From the NCBI RefSeq assembly GCF_020400605.1, contig NZ_JAINRD010000030.1, positions 34,162 to 98,161 on the forward strand: DNA of 64,000 nt, given 5' to 3'. This stretch comes from Streptomyces aculeolatus. GTDB lineage: Bacteria; Actinomycetota; Actinomycetes; Streptomycetales; Streptomycetaceae. A program made the position numbers and the translations under genes. The notes beneath the pieces were generated by a model. That model worked only from the letters and a program-made list of their open reading frames with translations. It did not search any database and had not been told where the DNA came from. Positions 43,108 through 52,407 of the stretch are shown piece by piece (position 1 is the stretch's first letter; every line of letters begins with the position of its first letter).

Positions 43108-44541
43108 GTCCGCAGTACACCACGGCGGGCCCTCGGCGTACCCGGCGGCGCTCTGCACACCGACCACGGCCCGCTCGTGGAACTCCTCCAGCGTGGCCGC
43201 ACCGGCGTAGGTGCACGCGCTGCGCACGCCCGCGACGACGGCGTCGATGACGTCCTCGACGCCCGGCCGCGCGGGGTCCAGGAACATCCGCGAGGTGGAG
43301 ATGCCCTCCTCGAAGAGGCCCTTACGGGCGCGGTCGTACGCGGACTCCTCCGAGGTGCGGCCGCGTACCGCGCGCGCCGAGGCCATGCCGAAGCTCTCCT
43401 TGTACAGCCGCCCGTCCGCGGTCTGCTGCAGGTCGCCCGGGGACTCGTAGGTGCCGGCGAACCAGGAGCCGATCATGACGTTGGAGGCGCCGGCGGCCAG
43501 CGCCATGGCGACGTCGCGGGGGTGGCGTACGCCGCCGTCGGCCCACACGTGCTTGCCGAGCCGGCGCGCCTCGGCGGCGCACTCCAGCACGGCGGAGAAC
43601 TGCGGGCGGCCGACGCCGGTCATCATGCGGGTGGTGCACATCGCGCCGGGCCCGACGCCGACCTTGACGATGTCGGCGCCCGCCTCGACGAGGTCGCGTA
43701 CGCCCTCGGCGGCGACGATGTTGCCCGCCACCACCGGCACCTCCGGGTCGAGGGCGCGCACGGCGCGCAGCGCGTGGATCATCTGCTCCTGGTGGCCGTG
43801 CGCGGTGTCCACGACGAGGGTGTCGATGCCGGCGTCGAGGAGCTGCTTGGCGCGGCCGGCGACGTCGCCGTTGATGCCCACCGCGGCGGCGACGCGCAGC
43901 CTGCCGCGGTCGTCGGTGGCGGGGGTGTAGAGCGTGGCCCGCAGGGCGCCCTTGCGGGTGAGCAGCCCCACCAGCCGCCCGTCGGGGCCGACGGCGGGGG
44001 CGAGCCTGCGGTGGGCGGCGTCCAGCCGGTTGAACGCCTCGCGCGGGTCGATGTCCGCGTCGAGCGTCAGCAGCTCGCGGGACATGACCTCGGAGAGCTG
44101 GGTGAAGCGGTCCACTCCGTTCAGGTCCGCCTCGGTGACGATGCCCACGGGGCGGCCGTCCTCGACGACGACGGCGGCGCCGTGTGCCCGCTTGGGCAGC
44201 AGCACCAGCGCGTCGGCGACGGTGGAGTGGGGGCCGAGGACGATGGGGGTGTCGAGCACCAGGTCGCGCTCCTTGACCCAGGAGACGACCTCGGTGACGA
44301 CGTCGATGGGGATGTCCTGCGGGATGACGACGAGCCCGCCCCGGCGGGCGACGGTCTCGGCCATCCGGCGGCCGGCGATGGCCGTCATGTTGGCGACGAC
44401 GAGCGGGACGGTGGTGCCGGTGCCGTCGGCGGAGGACAGGTCCACGGCCTGGCGGGAGCCGACGCCGGAGCGGCGGGGGACCATGAACACGTCGTCGTAC
44501 GTCAGGTCGTACGGGGCGGGGGAATCATTCAGGAAACGCAC
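42652..44541 (-). CDS. guaB1: GuaB1-type IMPDH/GMP-reductase-family protein fused in frame to an Lrp domain by stop loss
   Basis: Residues 1-475 are a GuaB1-type TIM barrel with an inserted CBS pair (around residues 100-205). Seen: YDLTYDDVFMVPRRS, VGINGDVAGRAKQLLDAGID, catalytic loop VGVGPGAMCTTRMMTGVG, NVMIGSWFAGTYESPGDL. Mycobacterial GuaB1 acts as a GMP reductase. GuaB1 normally ends in a short tail after GYAEG finishing in Trp. Here Trp (43122-43120) is followed by TGT (43119-43117), then the frame enters the Lrp gene, whose ATG is at 43107. So one 629-residue ORF results. GTG at 44541 gives the usual N-terminus. Confidence 0.85.
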   Translation of the reverse strand: MRFLNDSPAPYDLTYDDVFMVPRRSGVGSRQAVDLSSADGTGTTVPLVVANMTAIAGRRMAETVARRGGLVVIPQDIPIDVVTEVVSWVKERDLVLDTPIVLGPHSTVADALVLLPKRAHGAAVVVEDGRPVGIVTEADLNGVDRFTQLSEVMSRELLTLDADIDPREAFNRLDAAHRRLAPAVGPDGRLVGLLTRKGALRATLYTPATDDRGRLRVAAAVGINGDVAGRAKQLLDAGIDTLVVDTAHGHQEQMIHALRAVRALDPEVPVVAGNIVAAEGVRDLVEAGADIVKVGVGPGAMCTTRMMTGVGRPQFSAVLECAAEARRLGKHVWADGGVRHPRDVAMALAAGASNVMIGSWFAGTYESPGDLQQTADGRLYKESFGMASARAVRGRTSEESAYDRARKGLFEEGISTSRMFLDPARPGVEDVIDAVVAGVRSACTYAGAATLEEFHERAVVGVQSAAGYAEGPPWCTADMRLDELDERIVRALAEDARRTYADIGAGVGLSAPAVKRRVDRLRAAGAITGFTVRVDPAALGWATEGYVELYCRSNTGPGDIRGALSRYAEVAAASTVTGDADAIVQIFATDMRHFEEVLERIAGEPFVERTRSVLVLSPLVRRYAPDPPL

Positions 44542-44698
44542 GTACTTCAGTGTCCCATGCGGCGGCGGTATCGCCCCCGGGGCGGATCCTCCGTTCCGCC
44601 GGCGGCGGCGATGGTGCGATCGTACGAACCCGCGGCGGACGGCAGCCGGAGGTGCAACCGGATGTGCAGGCGGGCGGTCCGGGGGTACCCCGGGCTGC

Positions 44699-45076
44699 AT
44701 GCGTACCGACCCGCACACCACACGTGCCGCCGGCCGCGCCGCGGACGCCGCGGTCACCGCCGGCCTGCTCCCCTTCCTCCTCGGCCTCGTCGTGGTCGCC
44801 GTGCTGATCGGCGCGGTGTGGCTCGGCATCCGGGTACGGTCCCGGGAGCCCGCCCCGCCGCGGCCGGAGGACCAGCCGCGGCCGCCGGCGTCCGGCCCGG
44901 TGCGGCGGGTCACCGAGGAGCGCGAACCCGCGGAGGTGCCCCGGGACGGCGGCCGGCTGACCCCGCACCGGCTCCGGGGCCACGGCAACTCCGGCACGCG
45001 GCCCGCGGGCGCCCGCCGCCACCGCGCCGCCCGCGGGCGGCGGCAATCGGGCGGATCTTCCGGCGCGGGGGCGTGA
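44699..45076 (+). CDS. DUF6479-like single-pass membrane protein
   Basis: A 125-residue protein: one hydrophobic helix (LLPFLLGLVVVAVLIGAVWL), then a Pro/Arg-rich cytoplasmic tail with GHGNSGTRPAG, a stretch resembling the DUF6479 family of streptomycetes. Function unknown. ATG at 44699; the 15-bp dyad CCGGGG-GTA-CCCCGG lies at 44679-44693, 5 bp before the start codon, and could bind a regulator. Divergent from the guaB1 gene. Confidence 0.65.
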   Translation: MRTDPHTTRAAGRAADAAVTAGLLPFLLGLVVVAVLIGAVWLGIRVRSREPAPPRPEDQPRPPASGPVRRVTEEREPAEVPRDGGRLTPHRLRGHGNSGTRPAGARRHRAARGRRQSGGSSGAGA

Positions 45077-45150
45077 AGCGGGCCGCGGCCGGGCAGCCGC
45101 CCCCTTGACCGCAACGGAAACACGCGCACGACCCGTCACGGGAGGACGAC

Positions 45151-45417
45151 ATGTCGACGCAGCCGACCCGGTCGCCGGCAGCGGACGCCGGGACCCGCCC
45201 GGTCCCGGCGGCGGACCGGGAGCCCGACCCCGTACCGCCGATGCCGCCGCCGACGCCCCCCGCACCGCCCGGGCCCGGCCCGGGCCCCGATCCGCGCCCG
45301 GGGCCCGGGCCCGGTCCCGGGCCCGTACCGGAGCCGCCCACGCCCGATCCGATCCCGCGGCCTCCCGGCCCCGACCCGGTGCCCGAGCCGAGTCCGCAGC
45401 CGGGCCCCGTGGGCTGA
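45151..45417 (+). CDS. Proline-rich small protein
   Basis: An 88-residue protein made mostly of Pro, Gly, Ala and Asp (for example GPGPGPDPRPGPGPGPGP). It has no recognisable domain. The ATG at 45151 has GGAGG 5 nt upstream, so it is probably translated. It is followed closely by the four-helix copper-protein gene. Repeats of Gly-Pro could be disordered. Function unknown. Confidence 0.6.
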   Translation: MSTQPTRSPAADAGTRPVPAADREPDPVPPMPPPTPPAPPGPGPGPDPRPGPGPGPGPVPEPPTPDPIPRPPGPDPVPEPSPQPGPVG

Positions 45418-45455
45418 CCCGAAGGCGGCGGTTGACGGTGAAGGAGGCGATCGAG

Positions 45456-45833
45456 GTGGCCGTGTCGGCCGACGAGCTCGACCGTGAGTCCCTCGTCCGC
45501 TACATCGAGGACGGCTTCGTGTGCGCCCAGGCGTGCGCGGAGTGCGCGACCGCGTGCCTGCAGCCCGCCGGGGCGGCGGAGCCCGGCGCGGTGCAGCGGC
45601 TGGACCTGCGGTGCGCGGACGTCTGCGAGCAGACGTCCCGGATGCTCTCGCAGCACGGCCGGTACGACGCGCCGGGGCTGCGGGCCCAGGTGGAGCTGTG
45701 CGCCGCGACGTGCGCGGACTGCGCCGAGGACTACGAGCGGCTGGCCGCCGACGTGCCGGGGGCGGCGGAGCGGGCGCAGGCGTGCCGCCGCTGCGAGCAG
45801 GCGTGCCGGGACTTCCTGGTGAACCTCGCCTGA
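45456..45833 (+). CDS. Four-helix-bundle copper-storage-like protein (DUF326/Csp)
   Basis: A 125-residue helical protein with about 12 cysteines placed as in cytosolic copper-storage proteins: CAQACAECATAC, CADVC, CAATCADC and CRRCEQAC along four helices. It would hold Cu(I) inside the bundle. I use GTG at 45456, because AAGGAGG lies 8 nt upstream; earlier GTG/TTG codons at 45438 and 45432 are possible but have a weaker site. It follows the proline-rich gene by 38 bp. Confidence 0.83.
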   Translation: MAVSADELDRESLVRYIEDGFVCAQACAECATACLQPAGAAEPGAVQRLDLRCADVCEQTSRMLSQHGRYDAPGLRAQVELCAATCADCAEDYERLAADVPGAAERAQACRRCEQACRDFLVNLA

Positions 45834-45855
45834 CCCGGCGGGCGCCGCCCGCGGG

Positions 45856-46560
45856 TCAGCCCGCGACGCGGATCCCCTCGCCCTCGACGTCGACCACGAT
45901 GCCGTCGGCGGTCGCCGTGACCAGGTCGAGCCGCACCCCGTCCGGCAGCCCGCCGACCTTCCGGTCGATGTCGACGGCGCCGCGCACCGCCTCCTCGGTC
46001 CCGGGCACGCCGGTGCCGGGGACCTCCTCCGCGTGCAGCCGGATGGTGTCGCCGCCCTCGGAGGCGACCGTGGAGAGCACCTCGGCCGGCTCCGGTGCGC
46101 CGAGCGCCTCGGCGCTCGCGGTGACCTGCACCTTGCCGTCGCCGCCGTAGGCGAAGGTGACGCCCTGCTGCCCGGCCACGGCCGTCAGCGCCTCGTACGC
46201 GATGACGGCGGAGCCCTCGGCGCTCTCCGCGGTCGCGCCGCCGTAGTCGCCGTCCAGCTCGACGCCGCTCAGCTCCACCTTGAACTCGGAGATCATCAGC
46301 CGCTCCCCGGTGCCGGCGGCGGCCGGGTCGGCGCGGATGCCGGTCATCCTGACGTCGACGTCGTCGAGGTGCTTGTCGTAGATCTGGGTGAGGAACGGGA
46401 AGCCGTGGATGGACACCTCGGTACTGCCCTCCAGGCCCTGCCGGGCCTGGATCCTGTCCGCGGCCTTCCCCTCCGCTATGAACACGGCCACCCGGTCGGC
46501 GGCGACGAAGAGCACGCCGAGCACGAGGCACACCACGAACACGATCTTCAGTCCGCGCAT
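45856..46560 (-). CDS. DUF2993 (LmeA-like) protein
   Basis: A 234-residue protein with an N-terminal hydrophobic helix (KIVFVVCLVLGVLFVAADRV) that anchors or exports it, followed by a beta-rich DUF2993 domain (STEVSIHGFPFLTQIYDKHL, FKVELSGVELDGDY). LmeA of mycobacteria is a periplasmic protein needed for mannan elongation, but most members are uncharacterised. ATG at 46560; convergent with the copper-storage-like gene and divergent from icd. Confidence 0.85.
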   Translation of the reverse strand: MRGLKIVFVVCLVLGVLFVAADRVAVFIAEGKAADRIQARQGLEGSTEVSIHGFPFLTQIYDKHLDDVDVRMTGIRADPAAAGTGERLMISEFKVELSGVELDGDYGGATAESAEGSAVIAYEALTAVAGQQGVTFAYGGDGKVQVTASAEALGAPEPAEVLSTVASEGGDTIRLHAEEVPGTGVPGTEEAVRGAVDIDRKVGGLPDGVRLDLVTATADGIVVDVEGEGIRVAG

Positions 46561-46702
46561 GAGAACAGGTCCCCCCCGGGAGCGTAGGTTCCGGAGCCTA
46601 TCCGGTCGCCCGCGCGCCTTTTGCGCCCCCGGCCGGGTGTGACGCATCTCTACCCGCGCCGCGGCCGAGGGCCCTGTCCGGCGCGCGGGCCGCACGGGAT
46701 AT

Positions 46703-46714
46703 CTTGATATCAAG
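46703..46714. promoter_or_regulatory. Perfect 12-bp palindrome upstream of icd
   Basis: CTTGATATCAAG lies 37 bp before the icd start and between the divergent genes. In S. coelicolor the MarR-type regulator TamR binds a site of this kind upstream of several central-metabolism genes, including isocitrate dehydrogenase, as I recall. The regulator is not in the window. Confidence 0.6.
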
Positions 46715-46751
46715 CAATCCGGCAGAGCAGCGACGCGGACTGGAGCACCCG

Positions 46752-48977
<2,226 letters not shown>

Positions 48978-49018
48978 GCGCTCGCGCCCCCGCGCCGGGG
49001 GCCCGCGCCCGTACCGAC

Positions 49019-49056
49019 GCCACCGCCCCGGCCGGGACCCCGGCCGGGGCGGTGGC
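49019..49056. terminator. Strong bidirectional terminator between icd and the CoA lyase
   Basis: A perfect 17-bp stem: 49019-49035 pairs with 49040-49056, with loop GACC. It serves two converging genes, icd and the HpcH-like gene, whose stop is 4 bp beyond. Position may be off by one base. Confidence 0.85.
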
Positions 49057-49059
49057 GTG

Positions 49060-50166
49060 TCAGGCGGTGCCGCGGCGGGCCAGGCGCAGGGTGCGGTGGG
49101 CCTCGGCCACCACCGCTGCGTCCACGAAGCGGCCGTCCGGCAGGGCCAGCGCGCCGCCGTCCGCCGCCGCGGCGGCGACGACCTCCTCGGCCCGTTCCGC
49201 CTCCTGCCGGGTGGGCAGGAACGCGCGCTCGATCACCGGCAGTTGCCGGGGGTGGATCGCCGTACGGCCCAGGAAGCCCAGGGCGCGGCCGGCGGCGCAG
49301 GAGCGGGCCAGGCCGTCGAGGTCGGCGACGTCCGGGTACACCGACTGCGCGGGCGGCGCGAGGCCCGCGGCGCGGGCGGCGACGACGGCGCGGCTGCGCG
49401 GCCACGCCAGCCCCGCATCGTCGGCGACGCCCAACTCGGCCCGCAGGTCCGCCTCGCCGAGCGCGATGCCGCGGACGGCGGGGTGCGCGGCGGCGATCTC
49501 GTAGGCGCGCTCGATGCCGAGGGCGGACTCCAGGAGCGGGTAGAGCGGCGGTACGCCGCCGGTGGCGGAGTGGCCCAGCGGCGGGGCGGGTCCGTCGTCC
49601 GCGGCGGCGGGAGCACGGGCGTCGGCGGAGCCGGGACACGGGCCCGCCGAGCCGGGTGCGCCGTCCGGTCCCGCGGCGCCGGGGCCGGGTGCGCCGTGGC
49701 GCGTACGGTCCCCGGGCGCCGGTACGGGCGCGGGGGCGCCGGCCCGGGCCGCCAGGGCGGCCGTCGCCACCCGCAGCACCTCCTCCCGGCCGCCGGTCTT
49801 CGGCAGCCGGAGCCCGGCCAGGCCCGGCAGCGGTGCCAGCGTGCGCAGTTCACCGGCCGCCAGCGGCCCTGCGAGCGCGTTGACGCGCACGTGCACCGGC
49901 ACCGGGCCGGGGCGCGGCTCGGCCAGCAGCTCCGCGGTGGCGGCCAGCGCGTACGCCTTGCGCTCCGGCGCCACCGCGTCCTCCAGGTCGACCAGCACCA
50001 CGTCGGCGCCGCTGCGCAGCGCCTTGGCCACCACCGCCGGCCGGTCCCCGGGCACGTACAGCCAGGTGAGATACGTGTCCTGCCCGGCCGCGGCACCGGC
50101 GCCCGCCGCGGCCCCGGAGCCGCCCGCCGCCTCCGCCGCGACCGGGGACGGCTGCGGGGCGTTCAC
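49060..50166 (-). CDS. CoA ester lyase, HpcH/CitE-type, with a low-complexity insertion
   Basis: A 368-residue TIM-barrel aldolase-type lyase that would cleave or hydrolyse an acyl-CoA such as malyl- or citramalyl-CoA. Seen: YVPGDRPAVVAKALRSGADV near the start, VLVDLEDAVAPERKAYA, GLRLPKTGGREEV, GLGEADL-like GIALGEADLRAELGV and FLGRTAIHPRQLPVIERAF. About 60 Gly/Ala/Pro-rich residues (around 150-210) interrupt the barrel between two strands. GTG at 50166 overlaps the CoA-transferase stop by 4 bp. Confidence 0.88.
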   Translation of the reverse strand: MNAPQPSPVAAEAAGGSGAAAGAGAAAGQDTYLTWLYVPGDRPAVVAKALRSGADVVLVDLEDAVAPERKAYALAATAELLAEPRPGPVPVHVRVNALAGPLAAGELRTLAPLPGLAGLRLPKTGGREEVLRVATAALAARAGAPAPVPAPGDRTRHGAPGPGAAGPDGAPGSAGPCPGSADARAPAAADDGPAPPLGHSATGGVPPLYPLLESALGIERAYEIAAAHPAVRGIALGEADLRAELGVADDAGLAWPRSRAVVAARAAGLAPPAQSVYPDVADLDGLARSCAAGRALGFLGRTAIHPRQLPVIERAFLPTRQEAERAEEVVAAAAADGGALALPDGRFVDAAVVAEAHRTLRLARRGTA

Positions 50167-51407
50167 ACCGCCCCCGCGTCGCGCAGCCCGGCTATCTCCG
50201 CCCCGGTCAACCCCAGTCCGGCCAGCACCGCGTCGGTGTCCGCGCCGTGCGGCCGGCCCGCCCAGCGGATCGCGCCCGGGGTCTCCGAGAGCCGGAAGAG
50301 CACGTTCTGCATCTTCACCGTGCCCAGTTCCTCGTCCTCGACCTCGGTGATCGTGCCGAGCGCCCGGTACTGCTCGTCGGCCATCACGTCCCGGACGTCG
50401 TACACCGGCGCCACCGCCGCCTGCGCCTCGTCGAACGCCGCCACGACGGTCGCCGCGTCGTGCCGCGCGATCCACCCGCCGACCGCCTCGTCCAGCTCGT
50501 CGGCGTGGCGTGCCCGGCCCGCGCCGGTGCCGAACCACGGCTCGTCGACCAGCTCGGGCCGCCCCACGAGCCGCATCACGCGCTCGGCGACGGACTGCGC
50601 GGAGGTCGAGACGGCGAGCCAGCGGCCGTCCGCGGTGCGGTAGGTGTTGCGCGGCGCGTTGTTGGTGGAGCGGTTGCCGGTACGCGGCTGGACGTAGCCG
50701 AGCTGGTCGTACCAGAGGAGCTGCGGGCCGAGCACGGCCAGCATCGGCTCGATGATCGCCATGTCGACCACCTGGCCGCGCCCGGTGCGCTCCCGGCCGG
50801 CGAGCGCGGTCATCACGGCGTACGCGGTCGAGAGCGCGGCGACGGAGTCGGCGAGGCCGAACGGCGGCAGCGTCGGCGGCCCGTCCGGCTCGCCGGTGAC
50901 CGCGGCGAAGCCGCTCATCGCCTCGGCGAGGGTGCCGAACCCGGGGCGGCGGGCGTAGGGGCCGAACTGGCCGAAGCCGGTGACCCGGGCGAGCACCAGC
51001 CGGGGATTGACCGCGGACAGCTCCGCCCAGCCGAGGCCCCACTTCTCCAGCGTGCCGGGGCGGAAGTTCTCGACCACCACGTCGGATCGGGCGGCCAGCC
51101 GCAGCAGCACGTCGCGCCCGCCGGGGGTGGACAGGTCGAGGGTGAGGTTCTTCTTGTTGCGGCCGAGCAGCTTCCACCACAGGCCGACGCCGTCCTTCGC
51201 GGGGCCGTGGCCGCGGGAGGGGTCGGGCTTGGCGGGGTGCTCGACCTTGACGACCTCGGCGCCGAAGTCGCCGAGCATGGTCGCGGCCAGCGGGCCGGCG
51301 AAGAGCGTCGCGAGGTCCAGGACGCGCAGTCCGGCGAGCGGGGCCTCGGGGGGTACGGAGGCGTCGGAAGCGGCGGCGCCGGGTGCGGAGGCGGGGGTGT
51401 CGGTCAT
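50163..51407 (-). CDS. CaiB/BaiF-family CoA-transferase
   Basis: A 414-residue family III CoA-transferase that would move CoA from one acyl-CoA to a free acid. Seen: LAGLRVLDLATLFAGPLAAT, VVKVEHPAKPDPSRGHG, NLTLDLSTPGGRDVLL and DVVVENFRPGTLEKWG; the catalytic Asp is in TPDL-like context around AIIEPMLAVL. It is 85 bp after the ribokinase and coupled to the CoA ester lyase. Together they may activate and cleave an acid released from the substrate of this locus. Confidence 0.93.
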   Translation of the reverse strand: MTDTPASAPGAAASDASVPPEAPLAGLRVLDLATLFAGPLAATMLGDFGAEVVKVEHPAKPDPSRGHGPAKDGVGLWWKLLGRNKKNLTLDLSTPGGRDVLLRLAARSDVVVENFRPGTLEKWGLGWAELSAVNPRLVLARVTGFGQFGPYARRPGFGTLAEAMSGFAAVTGEPDGPPTLPPFGLADSVAALSTAYAVMTALAGRERTGRGQVVDMAIIEPMLAVLGPQLLWYDQLGYVQPRTGNRSTNNAPRNTYRTADGRWLAVSTSAQSVAERVMRLVGRPELVDEPWFGTGAGRARHADELDEAVGGWIARHDAATVVAAFDEAQAAVAPVYDVRDVMADEQYRALGTITEVEDEELGTVKMQNVLFRLSETPGAIRWAGRPHGADTDAVLAGLGLTGAEIAGLRDAGAV

Positions 51408-51492
51408 GGTGTCGCGCCTTCCTCGGTGGTGCGTTGCGGTGCCGTGCGCGGGCCGTACGCCCGTGGCCCCGCGGGGTCTTGCGGCGGTGCGG

Positions 51493-52407
51493 TCACGGGC
51501 CCTCGGCCGCCAGCCGGTCGATCTCCGCGCGCGCCGGCATGGACGACGACGCGCCGGGCCGCTGGACGGCGAGCGCGGCGGCGGCCGCCGCCCACGCCAT
51601 CGCCGCCGGCATCGGCCGGCCCTCGGCGTACGCCACGCACAGCGCGCCGACGTAGGTGTCGCCCGCGGCGGTGGTGTCGACGGCCCGGACCCCGAGGGCC
51701 GGCACGGCGACCGGCTCGCGGTCGCGGGCCGCGTACAGGCTGCCCGCGCCGCCGAGGGTGACGACGACCTCCGGCACCCGCTCCAGCAGGGCCGCCGCGG
51801 CCTCGTGCGGGTCGGCTCGGCCGGTGAGGGCGGCGGCCTCGTGCTCGTTGGGGACGAGCAGGTCGGTGGCGGCGAGCAGCCGGTCGGGCAGCGGGCGGGC
51901 GGGCGCCGGGGTGAGCACGGTGCGTACGCCCCCGCGGCGGGCCGACTCGGCGGCGGCCACGACGCCGTCCATCGGCAGCTCCAGTTGGAGCAGGAGCGTG
52001 CCGGCGGCGGCGATGCGGTCCGCGTCGCCGCCGGCCAGCGAGGTGACGGTGCCGTTGGCGCCGGGGACGACGACGATGGAGTTGGCGCCGTCGTCGTCGA
52101 CGACGATGTGCGCGGTGCCGCTGGCGCCCGCGGCGGTGCGCAGCCCGGCGGTGTCCACGCCGGCGCCGTCGAGCGCGGCGCGCAGTTCGCCGCCGAAGGC
52201 GTCGGCGCCGACCGCGCCGATCATCGCCACCGCCCCGCCGGCGCGGGCGGCGGCGACGGCCTGGTTGGCGCCCTTGCCGCCGGGCACGGTGCGGAACTCC
52301 CGGCCGGAGACGGTCTCGCCGCGGCCGGGGGCGGTGGCGGCGTACGCCACGAGGTCCATGTTGACGCTGCCGAAGACGGCGATCGGCGGGTGGGGGGTGG
52401 TCGTCAT
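51493..52407 (-). CDS. rbsK: Ribokinase
   Basis: A 304-residue PfkB-family sugar kinase. Seen: VFGSVNMDLVAYA, VPGGKGANQAVAAARAGG, VGADAFGGELRAAL, and the catalytic-base region VDTTAAGDTYVGALCVAYAE. The ribokinase-type GGKGANQA and NTAGAGD-like features favour ribose over fructose. ATG at 52407 overlaps the stop of the first ADP-ribosylglycohydrolase by 4 bp. It would convert the released ribose to ribose 5-phosphate. Confidence 0.9.
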   Translation of the reverse strand: MTTTPHPPIAVFGSVNMDLVAYAATAPGRGETVSGREFRTVPGGKGANQAVAAARAGGAVAMIGAVGADAFGGELRAALDGAGVDTAGLRTAAGASGTAHIVVDDDGANSIVVVPGANGTVTSLAGGDADRIAAAGTLLLQLELPMDGVVAAAESARRGGVRTVLTPAPARPLPDRLLAATDLLVPNEHEAAALTGRADPHEAAAALLERVPEVVVTLGGAGSLYAARDREPVAVPALGVRAVDTTAAGDTYVGALCVAYAEGRPMPAAMAWAAAAAALAVQRPGASSSMPARAEIDRLAAEGP

